From NCBI RefSeq assembly GCF_017163935.1, contig NZ_JABVZR010000002.1:2480001-2544000 (forward strand): a stretch of DNA of 64,000 bases, given 5' to 3'. The notes beneath the pieces were generated by a model, which was not told the origin of the DNA, made no database searches, and worked only from the letters and a program-made list of their open reading frames with translations. Origin of the DNA: Novosphingobium terrae. GTDB taxonomy: Bacteria; Pseudomonadota; Alphaproteobacteria; Sphingomonadales; Sphingomonadaceae. The translations under genes and the position numbers were made by a program. Shown in pieces: positions 8,886 to 19,979 of this stretch (the stretch's first letter is position 1; each line of letters opens with the position of its first letter).

Positions 8886-10390
8886 CGGCGCTGCTCTCCG
8901 CAAGCGGCGTAGTCAAACGCTATGGCGGGATCACCGCGCTGCATGGCGTGGATTTCGCGGTGCAGGCCGGGCAGGTCCATGTGCTGATCGGCGAGAATGG
9001 CGCGGGCAAATCGACGCTGATGAAGATTCTGGCCGGGATCGAGGCGCCCACCGAGGGCAGCCTTTCCATCGATGGCGCGTCGGTGCAACTGAACGGCGTG
9101 CGCGATGCTGCGCGGCGGGGCATCGGCATGGTGCATCAGGAGTTGAACCTGTGCCCCAATCTGACCGTGGCGGAGAATATCTTCCTGCTCGGCTCGGGCA
9201 GCACGCTGCTGGACAAGGATGGCGAGCGTAAGGCGGCGCGCGGGCTGCTCGCCCGGCTGCGCCAGACCATCGATCCCGATCGCCGCGTCGATACGCTGAG
9301 CATCGGTGAGCAGCAGATCGTCGAGATCGCCAAGGCGCTGGCTGAGGAATGCCGGGTGCTGATCCTCGATGAACCCACCTCGGCGCTGAGCGAGGCCGAG
9401 GTCGAGGTGCTGTTCGAGGTGATCGGCGATCTGAAACGCGCCGGGGTCGGGCTGGTCTATATCTCGCACCGGCTGGAAGAGCTGCTGCGCGTGGGCGATG
9501 CCATCACCATCATGCGCGACGGGCGGATCGTGGCCAATCGGCCTGCTACCCAAGCCAGTGTCGGCTGGATCATCGAGCAGATGCTGGGTGAAAACGGCAA
9601 GCTGCAACGCGAGGCCAGCGGTCCTTGCGCGGAAGGTGCGCCGGTGCTGACGCTTAAGGGCGTGTCGCGCGGGCGGGACCGGGCCGGGGCGGCGCTGGAG
9701 TATGTCGATCTGGAGGCGCGCGCGGGCTCGATCCTCGCCATCTACGGCCTGCTGGGATCGGGGCGCACCGAAGTGCTGGAGGTTGCCTTTGGCGCTCGCG
9801 CGGCGGAGAGCGGCACGGTTACGCTGTGCGGGCAGGACATCACCGCCCTGTCCATTGCCCAGCGGGTGGAGAAGGGCCTGCTCTTCGTCTCCGAAGACCG
9901 CAAGGCGCAGGGGTTGTTTCCCAATCTGGATGTGGGGCGCAATATGGCGCTCAGCGATCTGGCGCGCTTTGCCCGCGCAGGCGTGGTTCAGCCCGAGAAA
10001 GAGGTCAGTGCCATCGGCCAGATGATCGCGCGGCTGGGGGTGAAGGCAGCCACGCCTCAGGTGGCGATCACCTCACTGTCGGGCGGCAATCAGCAGAAGG
10101 CGTTGATCGGGCGGGCACTGATGCCTGGTCCCGCCGCGTTGCTGCTCGATGAGCCGACGCGCGGGGTCGATGTCGGCGCGCGGGCCGAGGTCTTTTCCCG
10201 CATCCGCCAGCTGGCGCAGGACGGGCTGGCGGTGGTCTTTACCACCAGCGATGTGCTGGAAGCGCTGGCCATCGCTGACCGCATCGTGGTGATCGCCAAG
10301 GGGCGGATCACGCTGGATGTGGCGGCGGGCGAGGCCAGCGAGGCGATGCTGATCGGCGCGGCCAATGCGGAAAGAGCGGTGGTTGCATGA
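8882..10390 (+). CDS. Sugar ABC transporter ATP-binding protein (RbsA type, two ATPase domains)
   Basis: A 502-residue tandem ATPase. The first domain has Walker A GENGAGKST at 37-45, a signature-like LSIGEQQ near 138 and Walker B LILDEPTSAL. The second domain has a degenerate Walker A (GLLGSGRTE) and a canonical LSGGNQQK signature with LLLDEPTRGVD. This asymmetry is typical of RbsA/XylG/MglA-class importers. The start at 8882 is fixed by ATGA overlap with the DUF2291 gene; the stop overlaps the permease start. It powers import of the cluster's sugar on the cytoplasmic side of the inner membrane. Confidence 0.94.
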   Translation: MTALLSASGVVKRYGGITALHGVDFAVQAGQVHVLIGENGAGKSTLMKILAGIEAPTEGSLSIDGASVQLNGVRDAARRGIGMVHQELNLCPNLTVAENIFLLGSGSTLLDKDGERKAARGLLARLRQTIDPDRRVDTLSIGEQQIVEIAKALAEECRVLILDEPTSALSEAEVEVLFEVIGDLKRAGVGLVYISHRLEELLRVGDAITIMRDGRIVANRPATQASVGWIIEQMLGENGKLQREASGPCAEGAPVLTLKGVSRGRDRAGAALEYVDLEARAGSILAIYGLLGSGRTEVLEVAFGARAAESGTVTLCGQDITALSIAQRVEKGLLFVSEDRKAQGLFPNLDVGRNMALSDLARFARAGVVQPEKEVSAIGQMIARLGVKAATPQVAITSLSGGNQQKALIGRALMPGPAALLLDEPTRGVDVGARAEVFSRIRQLAQDGLAVVFTTSDVLEALAIADRIVVIAKGRITLDVAAGEASEAMLIGAANAERAVVA

Positions 10391-11460
10391 ACACTCTGGC
10401 GAAATCCATCAGGGAAAAGGGCAAGGCCTTGGCCACCAGTATCGAACCGCAAGCCGTCGAACCTCAGGGAAAGGCGCAGGCCATGGCGCTGTTGCTGAAA
10501 TTCCGCACGGTGCTGGCGCTGGTGGTGGTGGTGGCGATCTTTGCCGTGCTGGCGCCCAATTTTCTGTCGCTTGGTAATGCGCTGATCATGCTCAAGCACA
10601 TTGCCATCGTGGCGATTCTGGCCATCGGTATGACCTTTGTGATCCTGACCGGGGGCATCGATCTCTCGGTGGGTTCGATTGCCGGGCTGGCCGGGATGGT
10701 GGCCGGGGCGCTGATCCTCAATGGCCTGCCGCTGACGGCGCTGGGCTTGGTGATCTATCCCTCGGTGCCCTTGATGGTGGCGATGGTGGTAACGCTGGGC
10801 GCTGCCCTGGGCCTGTTCAACGGGCTGATGGTCAACCGCTTTCAGGTGGCGCCCTTTATCGCCACTCTGGGCATGCTCTATATGGCGCGCGGCGCGGCGA
10901 TGCTGATGTCCAACGGCGCGACCTTCCCCAATCTTGTCGGCAATCCGGCGCTGGGCAATGAGGGGTTCTCATGGCTGGGCGCGGGAATGGTGCTGGGCAT
11001 TCCGGTGCCGGTGTGGATTTTGGCGATCATCGCGCTGGGCGCGGGTTTTGTCGCCGCGCGCACCACCTTTGGGCGCCGCGTCTATGCCGTTGGCGGCAGC
11101 GAAAGGGCCGCTTTGCTCTCGGGCGTGCGGGTGGATCGCATCAAATATGCCGTCTACGCCATTTCCGGGGCGATGGCGGCGGTGGTCGGCATGCTGGTCG
11201 CCTCCGATCTGGAGGCGGCGCATCCGGCTTCGGGTGAATCATTCGAACTCAGCAGCATTGCTGCGGTGGTGTTGGGCGGGGCTTCTCTGACCGGCGGGCG
11301 CGGCACCATTGCGGGCACGCTGACAGGTGCCTGCGTCATCGGTGTGCTGGGCGACGGTATGGTGATGGTCGGGATCAGCGAATTCTGGCAGATGGTTATC
11401 AAGGGCGCGGTGATCGTCACCGCTGTGGTTCTTGATCGTTTGCAGGAAAGGCTGGGTTGA
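10387..11460 (+). CDS. Sugar ABC transporter permease (RbsC type)
   Basis: A 357-residue inner-membrane permease of the BPD_transp_2 class with an N-terminal cytoplasmic extension of about 38 residues and around nine hydrophobic segments. The characteristic segment with GMTFVILTGGIDLSVGS near 80-96 and a conserved late loop with VVLGGASLTGGRG identify the RbsC family. It overlaps the ATPase gene by four bases and is followed without a gap by the DeoR gene, so all are one transcript. It is expected to homodimerise and pair with the tandem ATPase. Confidence 0.93.
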   Translation: MNTLAKSIREKGKALATSIEPQAVEPQGKAQAMALLLKFRTVLALVVVVAIFAVLAPNFLSLGNALIMLKHIAIVAILAIGMTFVILTGGIDLSVGSIAGLAGMVAGALILNGLPLTALGLVIYPSVPLMVAMVVTLGAALGLFNGLMVNRFQVAPFIATLGMLYMARGAAMLMSNGATFPNLVGNPALGNEGFSWLGAGMVLGIPVPVWILAIIALGAGFVAARTTFGRRVYAVGGSERAALLSGVRVDRIKYAVYAISGAMAAVVGMLVASDLEAAHPASGESFELSSIAAVVLGGASLTGGRGTIAGTLTGACVIGVLGDGMVMVGISEFWQMVIKGAVIVTAVVLDRLQERLG

Positions 11461-13229
<1,769 letters not shown>

Positions 13230-13262
13230 GCCCTATTCCCCCCAATCTGTGAGAGGATTGTC

Positions 13263-14237
13263 ATGAGCAAGCTGACCTTCGGTGCCGGTATCTGGCACTT
13301 TGCCACCTATCTCGACCGCTATGCCACCGATGGCTATGGCCCGGCCAAGACGCTGATCGAGATGATCGATCTGGCGGGGCAGGTGCGCGATCTCTCGGTG
13401 GTGGACATCAATGCGCCGTGGAGCCCGGAAATTTCGGTCGATGAGGTCGAGGTGGCGTTGAAGCGCAACAACCTCTCGGTGATCGGCATCACGCCGGAGA
13501 TTTATACGCGGGAATTTTCCAAGGGCGCTTTCACGAACCCCGACGCCGGTGTGCGTCGCCGTGCCAATGAGATGTGCAATCAGGCCGCCGATCTGGTGCG
13601 CCGTTTTGGGGCATCTTACGTGAAGCTGTGGCCGGGGCAGGATGGCTGGGACTATCCTTTTCAGGCCGATTACAAGCAGATCTGGCGCTATTCGGTGGAA
13701 GGCATCGGTGAGCTGGCCAGCCAGAATCCGGACCTTAAATTCGTCATCGAATACAAGCCGCGCGAGCCGCGCGTCCATATGAGCTATTCCTCGGTCGCCC
13801 GCACGCTGTTGGGGATCGAGGCGATGGGGCTTCCCAACGTGGGCATTTTGCTCGACTTCGGCCATGCGCTGTTCGGCGGGGAAAGCCCGGCGGATTCCGC
13901 GCAGCTGGCCATCGATCATGGCCGCCTGTTCGGCATGGATGTGAACGACAATCTGCGCAGCTGGGACGATGATATGGTGGCGGGCACCGTCCACCCCATC
14001 GAGCTGTTCGAATTCTTCTACACGCTGCGCAAGAACAAATGGGAAGGCGTGTGGCAGCTCGACCAGTTCCCCTTCCGCGAAAACTGTGTGGAGGCTGCCG
14101 ATATGGCCATCGATTTCCTCAAGCACATCGATGGCGCGCTGGACCGGCTGGACTGGGACGCGCTGCAGGCCGCGCAGGACAGGCAGGATGCCATGGGCGC
14201 CCAGAAGATTGCCCGGCAGGCGCTGTTTGGCTTCTGA
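13263..14237 (+). CDS. TIM-barrel sugar isomerase/epimerase (possible D-apiose isomerase)
   Basis: A 324-residue protein of the AP-endonuclease-2/xylose-isomerase-like TIM-barrel superfamily. Candidate metal-ligand stretches are [26 protein letters not shown] and QLDQFPF. A GAGAGGA ribosome site precedes the ATG, 33 bases after the binding-protein gene, making it the last gene of the rightward operon. With a ketose kinase, a split transketolase and a triose-phosphate isomerase divergently encoded, an aldose-ketose isomerase is the missing first step. D-apiose isomerase (D-apiose to D-apulose) is my leading reading. Other aldose isomerase or 3-epimerase roles are possible and no residue I can see decides between them. 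Confidence 0.8.
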   Translation: MSKLTFGAGIWHFATYLDRYATDGYGPAKTLIEMIDLAGQVRDLSVVDINAPWSPEISVDEVEVALKRNNLSVIGITPEIYTREFSKGAFTNPDAGVRRRANEMCNQAADLVRRFGASYVKLWPGQDGWDYPFQADYKQIWRYSVEGIGELASQNPDLKFVIEYKPREPRVHMSYSSVARTLLGIEAMGLPNVGILLDFGHALFGGESPADSAQLAIDHGRLFGMDVNDNLRSWDDDMVAGTVHPIELFEFFYTLRKNKWEGVWQLDQFPFRENCVEAADMAIDFLKHIDGALDRLDWDALQAAQDRQDAMGAQKIARQALFGF

Positions 14238-14245
14238 TGCAAAGC

Positions 14246-14273
14246 GGGCGGCAGGTTGGTGCGCCTGCCGCCC
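14246..14273. terminator. Bidirectional terminator hairpin
   Basis: A perfect 10-bp G+C-rich stem (14246-14255 with 14264-14273) and 8-base loop lie between two convergent genes, the sugar isomerase and the phosphatase. There are A residues on the left and CTTCGTT on the right, so a weak U-tract exists for rightward transcripts. Confidence 0.7.
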
Positions 14274-14279
14274 CTTCGT

Positions 14280-15482
14280 TCAACCCTCGCCCAGCAAGTG
14301 CAGTGCCTTGTCCAGCGGGCACAGGTCACCCTGAGCCTCGGCGGCGCAACCGGGCAGCGGGATGGTGACGCGATAGGCGCCCTTGACTCCCAGCGGCGCG
14401 GCAGAGCGGATCTGCTCCAGCGACTGGGCGCGGTAGGAGGCCCGCACATAGAGTTTGCCGTTACGCGCTTTCAGCCGCTCAAGCACGATAGCGCCGCCGG
14501 GCGCGGGGTCGTCCAGCGCCAGACCGGGCACCTGCCAGTGCAGATCCAGCAGCCCGCCCAGATTGGCGATGTTGGTGTCATGGCCCGAGATCATGGTGAC
14601 GGCGGTTGTGCCGGTCAGCCCTTCACGCATGATCGGCAACAGGCTCGAGAGATTGGCCGAGGCCACTGGATAAGGCCGCGCCAGCAGGCGGAACTCCAGC
14701 GCATGCAGCGCCGAGAGCCGGGCGATCTGGGCGGGCGTCACCCGGCCCCAGCCGACCTGTGCCAGCGGCTTGCCCTCGCCATATTCCAGCAGCATGATCT
14801 GCGCCACGGTGGAGGCGCGATCCAGCGCGCCCGCCATCTTGGGCCGTTTGCCGGCACTGGCCGGAGCGATCACGCTGGGCTGGCCCCCGATGCCGCAAGT
14901 TGCCGAGGGACCATCCTTGCACAGGATATGATCGGCCAGCGCCAGCAGGGGACGATGCGCCGCCTCGACCGCTGCCATGCCGCCCGGGCCCACGCCCTGC
15001 GCCACGGCGGCGTCCACCTGCACCGGGTCCAGCTTGACCAGACCGGCCTCGATCGGGCCGAAGCGGGTGTCCTTGCTGCCCTGCGGCTGGTGGTCACTGG
15101 GCATGGCACAGCCGGGCGCCAGGGCTTTGGCCCAGCTTTTCGCGGTTTCGATGGTGCGCTGGTCACTGTCGGCCACGATGCGGACGGTGGGGCAGTCCTT
15201 CGCCGGGATCACGCCCTGCGCGCGCAACACCGCACCATCACTGGCGCCAAGACGCTCCACCGCCAGCGCGCCATGCGGGGTGAGGAAGCCTGGCTCGACA
15301 GGCCATGAGGGCCATGTCTCGGGCGTCACCTCGGCGGGCATGGGCTGGGCCTTGGTGGGCGGGCGCACGCCATGGCGCATCAGCATCACCACGCGGTCAA
15401 CGGTGAGACCTTCGGGAGCAGGGGCCGCATGCGCGACCCCCGCCATCAGCGCCAGAGCGGCGCCGGCCAAAACGCGCCGCAT
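14280..15482 (-). CDS. Histidine acid phosphatase (phytase/glucose-1-phosphatase type)
   Basis: A 400-residue periplasmic phosphatase with a Sec signal ending near AHA at residue 19. The histidine phosphatase motif RHGVRPPT occupies residues 36-43 with nucleophile His37, and the distal proton-donor motif HDTN appears near residue 300. Members hydrolyse phosphomonoesters such as phytate or glucose 1-phosphate in the periplasm. Its start overlaps the stop of the TonB-receptor gene by four bases, so receptor and phosphatase are co-translated, which suggests that the receptor imports the phosphorylated substrate or a metal complex of it. The phytase reading is inference from the family and from this pairing. 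Confidence 0.88.
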   Translation of the reverse strand: MRRVLAGAALALMAGVAHAAPAPEGLTVDRVVMLMRHGVRPPTKAQPMPAEVTPETWPSWPVEPGFLTPHGALAVERLGASDGAVLRAQGVIPAKDCPTVRIVADSDQRTIETAKSWAKALAPGCAMPSDHQPQGSKDTRFGPIEAGLVKLDPVQVDAAVAQGVGPGGMAAVEAAHRPLLALADHILCKDGPSATCGIGGQPSVIAPASAGKRPKMAGALDRASTVAQIMLLEYGEGKPLAQVGWGRVTPAQIARLSALHALEFRLLARPYPVASANLSSLLPIMREGLTGTTAVTMISGHDTNIANLGGLLDLHWQVPGLALDDPAPGGAIVLERLKARNGKLYVRASYRAQSLEQIRSAAPLGVKGAYRVTIPLPGCAAEAQGDLCPLDKALHLLGEG

Positions 15483-18283
15483 CAGAAATGCACCTGCACG
15501 CCGCCGCGCAGCTGGGTGCCGTAATGCTCACGCTCGATCAGCCAGTTGCGGTTGGCGCCCATATAGCGGCGCCACGGCGCATCGGTCAGGTTCACAGCAT
15601 CGCCAAAGACGGTGACGGCGGGAATGATCTGATAGCTGACATGCAGATCGAGCTGGCCATTGGCATCGGTGTACTGATCCGTCGCCGCCGAGCTGCCCAG
15701 CGTGTCGAGATAGGCCGAGCGGTAGGAGAAGGCCAGACGCGCGCCAAAGCCATACTTTTCATAGAACAGCTGCGCCGTGCCGACATTCTTGGACTGATAG
15801 GCCAGCGGCACCTTGCCGCTGCGGATCGCCGCCGCATTGGCGCTGCCCCACACATGGCTGAAATTGGCCGAAATGCCGAAACCGGACAGCGCGCCGGGCA
15901 ATTGCGTGAACTGGTGCTGCACGTTGAATTCCACGCCGGTGACATTTTCGTGATCGGCGTTGAAGGGCTGGGTCACATTGGCCGCGCTGTAGAGCACATT
16001 GCCCAGCGTCACATTGTTCTGCAGCGTGGTGGTCGAATAGATCGGATTGTCGATGGATTTCGTGAAGATCCCCGCCGAGATGATGCTGCCCTTGGCTGGA
16101 TAGAATTCCACCGAGGCATCGAGATTGACCGCGCGATAGGGCTTCAGATTGGGATTGCCGATGGAGATCGCCGTGGCGGTCTGCGAGGTGTCGGTCACCG
16201 TGACATAGGGTGCCAGCTGCGGATAGTTGGGGCGACCGATGGACGTCGTCACCGCGCCGCGCAGCAGCAGATCCTTGTTGATGTCATATTTGGCATTCAG
16301 CCCGGGGAAGAGATCGGTGTAATTGACCTTGCCGAAGGTGTTGAAGCCATCGGTGATCTTTGAGGCCGCGTTAACGATCTTGGCCTTGGTGCTGTCATAG
16401 GTGTTCTCGACGCGCAGGCCGGGGATCAGTGTCAGCGCACCGAACTTCAGCTTCAGCTGGACATAACCTGCCGTGATCCGCTCACGCACATCATAGTCAC
16501 TGGCCAGCGAGTCCGAGATGTTGCCCGAGGTGGTGGTGGAACCGGTGGCCAGCGTGGAGAGATTGGCCATCAGATAGTCGCGCGCGGCGAAATAGTTGAT
16601 GCGCTGGCCGAAGGAGAACTGGTTGCCATAGAAACCGGTGTTGCCGGTGTAACCCACATTGCCCAGATACCATTTGGTCGAGGTGGCCGAGTAGGTCATC
16701 TTGTTGTGATCGTCATCCTTGTGGCGATCGGTGATCTTGGCGCCGATGCTGAATTCCGACCCGTCGCCGATCTCCAGCGGGTGGGTGTAGTCCAGCTTGC
16801 CCTGCCACAGTTGCTCATAGGCATAGCGGCTTTCGATGTTGTATTTGCTGAAATAGAAATTGCTGGCATTGCCAAAATAGCCCGCGGTGCTGGGTGTCAG
16901 CGTGTAAGGATAGGTCGAGCCATCATAGGCCAGATTGACCCCGCCCTTGGCCGTGGTGAAGGTGAATTCGCTGCGCAGCGGGTCCTGCTTCACCGCGCGC
17001 GTGTAGCCTGCTGCGATGGACAGCGTGCCGCCCGCGACATCGGCGAAATCACCGCCCAGAATGGCGCTTTGTGTGTGATCATTCTCTTCGCGGCGGCGCA
17101 CCAGAATGGTGGCGGTGCCCTTGGTGGGCGCGCCGGTGGTTGTGTCATAGGCAGTCACGGCGAGGCGGTTCTGGTCGCGCGTCTCGTGATCCTGAAATTC
17201 GGAATAGGAGGTGCGCAGGTAGAGCTTCACCTTCTCATTGGGATGCCAGTCGAAATTGCCGACGAAGCCAAGCCGCGTGCGCGAGAGATTGTAATCGCGC
17301 AGGCCATTGCCGTCCGGCGCTCCGGCGGAAGACCAGTTGCTCGATCCCTGAAAATTCTCGCTCTCGATGGGGCGGCGCGAATAGCTGGCGGAAATCACCG
17401 CGCCGAACTGCTTGTCGGCGCCGAAGCGGCCACCCACCGTGGCGTCCAGATCATAGGGCGTCTTGTTGTTGAGCGTATAATGCCCCACCGAGGCGCGGGC
17501 ATCGACGAAAAACATCTTCTTGCTGTCAAACGCCGTCTTGGTGCGGATCGCCACTTCACCGGCGATGGCATTGGCATCCTGACTGGCCAGCAGCGATTTC
17601 GACACCGAGACGGACTGGATCATCGCGCTGGGAATATCGTCCAGCTTGACCTGGCGGCCATCGGGCTCGGGTGCGGGCAGGGTCATGCCGTTGAGGGTCA
17701 CATTCGCCAAACCCGGATCGATGCCGCGGATCACCACATAGCGGCCCTCGCCCTGATCGTTGGCGGCGGTCAGGCCGGGCAGGCGTTTGATGGCTTCGGC
17801 CACATTCTGGTCGGGCAGCTTGCCCACATCATTGGCGTGCAGCGTTTCCACCGTGTTGTCGGCATTGCGCTTTTCCGCAACGGCCTCGCGCTGGGCGACC
17901 ATCGCGCCGGTGACGACGATGGGGTCATGGCTATCGGCCTCATCATAGGCGGTGGGGGTGGGATCGGGCGCGCCGCCCACGATCACATAGGTGCTCTCGC
18001 CGGTGGCCTTGGCGGCAAGGCCCGTGCCTTCCAGCATGCGATTGAGCGCTTCGCCCGTGCCCATCCGGCCCGAGATGGCATGGCTGCGGCGGCCCTGCGC
18101 CACGCTGCCCGAAACGACGATCTGCACGCCAGTCTGCCGCGCGAAGAGGCGCACCGCGCTGGTCACATCCTGCGCCGGCACGTTGAAGCTGGAGATCGGG
18201 CTGGCGGCCTGAGCCTGCACGCAAGTGGCGGCCAAAGCCGCCAGAGTGGTGGTCGCAATCAGATGGCGACGGAAGGAAAGCAT
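15482..18283 (-). CDS. TonB-dependent receptor with STN signalling domain (FecA type)
   Basis: A 933-residue outer-membrane receptor. After a signal peptide ending near residue 27 comes an STN (secretin/TonB N-terminal) domain at about 31-106, the element that contacts an anti-sigma factor in FecA-type signalling. A TonB-box-like DPIVVTG comes next, then a plug with NVAEAIKRLPG and VIRGIDPG, and a barrel ending in the canonical aromatic terminus VHF. Upstream on the same strand lie a FecR and an ECF sigma gene, downstream a histidine phosphatase. The set forms a complete surface-signalling system. The ligand is probably a phosphorylated compound or its metal chelate. An 81-base gap with a GGGGA ribosome site precedes the start. 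Confidence 0.93.
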   Translation of the reverse strand: MLSFRRHLIATTTLAALAATCVQAQAASPISSFNVPAQDVTSAVRLFARQTGVQIVVSGSVAQGRRSHAISGRMGTGEALNRMLEGTGLAAKATGESTYVIVGGAPDPTPTAYDEADSHDPIVVTGAMVAQREAVAEKRNADNTVETLHANDVGKLPDQNVAEAIKRLPGLTAANDQGEGRYVVIRGIDPGLANVTLNGMTLPAPEPDGRQVKLDDIPSAMIQSVSVSKSLLASQDANAIAGEVAIRTKTAFDSKKMFFVDARASVGHYTLNNKTPYDLDATVGGRFGADKQFGAVISASYSRRPIESENFQGSSNWSSAGAPDGNGLRDYNLSRTRLGFVGNFDWHPNEKVKLYLRTSYSEFQDHETRDQNRLAVTAYDTTTGAPTKGTATILVRRREENDHTQSAILGGDFADVAGGTLSIAAGYTRAVKQDPLRSEFTFTTAKGGVNLAYDGSTYPYTLTPSTAGYFGNASNFYFSKYNIESRYAYEQLWQGKLDYTHPLEIGDGSEFSIGAKITDRHKDDDHNKMTYSATSTKWYLGNVGYTGNTGFYGNQFSFGQRINYFAARDYLMANLSTLATGSTTTSGNISDSLASDYDVRERITAGYVQLKLKFGALTLIPGLRVENTYDSTKAKIVNAASKITDGFNTFGKVNYTDLFPGLNAKYDINKDLLLRGAVTTSIGRPNYPQLAPYVTVTDTSQTATAISIGNPNLKPYRAVNLDASVEFYPAKGSIISAGIFTKSIDNPIYSTTTLQNNVTLGNVLYSAANVTQPFNADHENVTGVEFNVQHQFTQLPGALSGFGISANFSHVWGSANAAAIRSGKVPLAYQSKNVGTAQLFYEKYGFGARLAFSYRSAYLDTLGSSAATDQYTDANGQLDLHVSYQIIPAVTVFGDAVNLTDAPWRRYMGANRNWLIEREHYGTQLRGGVQVHF

Positions 18284-18364
18284 GATAGTCCCCGCAGAAA
18301 CGGCCCCCCTTTGGGCCTTTGCCTGTTCGACAGGGCGGGGCGGAATTTCCTTTGATCTTTATGA

Positions 18365-19327
18365 TTATTTTATAATCTGGATCGCTTCACCCTGATCGCG
18401 GGCCTGAGCGCCGACGCTGAGCGCGGCGGTGCGGGCAAAGCCTGCGGGATCGTCCAGCCGGAAGGCGCCATAGAGCTTTTCGCCGCCCAATGAGGGATTG
18501 CTCAGGGTGATTTTCAGCTGGTTGTGGCGGTTCATCTCCTCAATGGCGGCGTCGAGCCTGTCGCCATCCAGTTCGATGCGTCCGTTGGTCCAGGCGGTGG
18601 CGCGCTCAATGGCGGCGGCGGACATGGCCTGGGCCATCGGCATCCCATGGCCGTCGAAACTGGCGGTCTGCCCCGCGCCAAGCCGCAGCTTGCCGCCCGG
18701 TGCGCTGACCTCGACCATGCCTTCGCTCACCAGCACGGTGACGGCATCGCCCCGGCGGATCACCTGAAACACCGTGCCGATATCGGTGATGGTCACAGCG
18801 CCCGCCCTCACGCGGAAGGGACGGCTGGCATCATGCCGCACGCGCAGCAGGGTACGACCTTCCTCCAGCCGCACCACGCGGGCGTCGCTTTCCATCGCCA
18901 CCTTCAGGCTGGTCTGCGTATCGAGCGACAGCGAGGACCCTTCGGCCAGGGTCACCTGACGCATCTCGCCCGTGCCGGTGGCATAGCGATCCGTGCCCGG
19001 CGCATAGAGCAGCACAGCGGCGATCCCCGCTGCCGCCAGAGCCGCGCCGCCGCCCACCCAGCGTTGATGACGGCGCATCCAGCCCTGCGCCATGGCCCTG
19101 CGGGTGAGCGCCGGGGGTGCTTCCGCATCCGGCACGGCCTGCACCGGCGGGCTGAACAGCGCCAGCGTGGCCTGAGCGCGCAACAGCGCCCCGGCATGGC
19201 GCGGATGCTGCGCGAGCCAAGCTTCAAGGCCCTCAGGCGTGGTGTCCGGGTTCGCGTCGAGGGCCGCCGCCCAGCGCGCGGCGGCAGCTTCAACCGTTGA
19301 TGACGAAGTTTCGACGCTGCCTATCAA
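18365..19327 (-). CDS. FecR-family anti-sigma factor
   Basis: A 320-residue inner-membrane protein. The N-terminal about 85 residues form the cytoplasmic DUF4880/anti-sigma part, with RWAAALDANPDTTPEGLEAW. One membrane span lies around 90-109 and the periplasmic FecR domain follows (VTLAEGSSLSLDTQTSL, FQVIRRGDAVTVLVSEG). FecR proteins pass the signal from the receptor STN domain to the sigma factor. The gene start overlaps the sigma gene end by 38 bases; a slightly later start is possible but the coupling holds either way. Confidence 0.92.
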   Translation of the reverse strand: MIGSVETSSSTVEAAAARWAAALDANPDTTPEGLEAWLAQHPRHAGALLRAQATLALFSPPVQAVPDAEAPPALTRRAMAQGWMRRHQRWVGGGAALAAAGIAAVLLYAPGTDRYATGTGEMRQVTLAEGSSLSLDTQTSLKVAMESDARVVRLEEGRTLLRVRHDASRPFRVRAGAVTITDIGTVFQVIRRGDAVTVLVSEGMVEVSAPGGKLRLGAGQTASFDGHGMPMAQAMSAAAIERATAWTNGRIELDGDRLDAAIEEMNRHNQLKITLSNPSLGGEKLYGAFRLDDPAGFARTAALSVGAQARDQGEAIQIIK

Positions 19328-19901
19328 GTAAGTGTCCGTGTTCCTGCGCCGGTCCGGTGTCCTCCCCGGGCAGGCATGCTGTGGCGCGCATTTCGGCCTG
19401 AATCAACCTCAGGGCCTTCTGCACGTCATTTTCCACCACGCTTTCGCTGACGCCAAGGCGCGCGGCAATCTCCTTTTGCGAAAGGCCCTCCACGCGTTTC
19501 AGCGTGAAGATGGTGCGGCACCTTTCGGGCAACCGCGCCAACATCGCCTCCACCATGCGCAGCTGCTGACGCGCCGCGCAGGCTTCCTCGATGCCCATCG
19601 CCTCTGCCTCAACGAAGCTGGAGGCATTTTCCGTAAAATCCTCGAAGCGGATAATCTGCGCGCGGCGCAAATGATCCCGCCAGAGGTTTTTGACGGTCTG
19701 CATGAAATAGGCGCCGGGCCGGTCGATATGCGCCACGCTGGTCAGGCTGGCGAAGCGGCAATAGGCGTCCTGAATGATGTCGTCGGCATCGCTCTGGCTC
19801 ACGCCCAGACGGCGCAGGCTGGCGCGCACGGACCCTTCCTGAGGCACCACATGCGTGGCGACCCAGCGGATGATCTCGGGCGAGGCAGTAGCGACGGACA
19901 T
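19290..19901 (-). CDS. ECF RNA polymerase sigma factor (FecI type)
   Basis: A 203-residue sigma-70 family protein with region 2 (about 28-95: DADDIIQDAYCRFASL, NLWRDHLRR) and region 4 (about 115-170: LPERCRTIFTLKRVEGLS and the helix-turn-helix IAARLGVSESVVENDV). The last about 30 residues after region 4 are extra and overlap the FecR frame. It should direct transcription of the receptor/phosphatase genes after signalling through FecR. It lies 78 bases downstream of the GlxA-type regulator on the same strand; whether that regulator affects it is unknown. Confidence 0.93.
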   Translation of the reverse strand: MSVATASPEIIRWVATHVVPQEGSVRASLRRLGVSQSDADDIIQDAYCRFASLTSVAHIDRPGAYFMQTVKNLWRDHLRRAQIIRFEDFTENASSFVEAEAMGIEEACAARQQLRMVEAMLARLPERCRTIFTLKRVEGLSQKEIAARLGVSESVVENDVQKALRLIQAEMRATACLPGEDTGPAQEHGHLLDRQRRNFVING

Positions 19902-19979
19902 GATGTGTGGTCCCGGGCAGAGGGCCTTTCGTGTCCGCCGCGCTACCGTGGCTTTGCGTAACTTTGGTGACAGTCGCCC

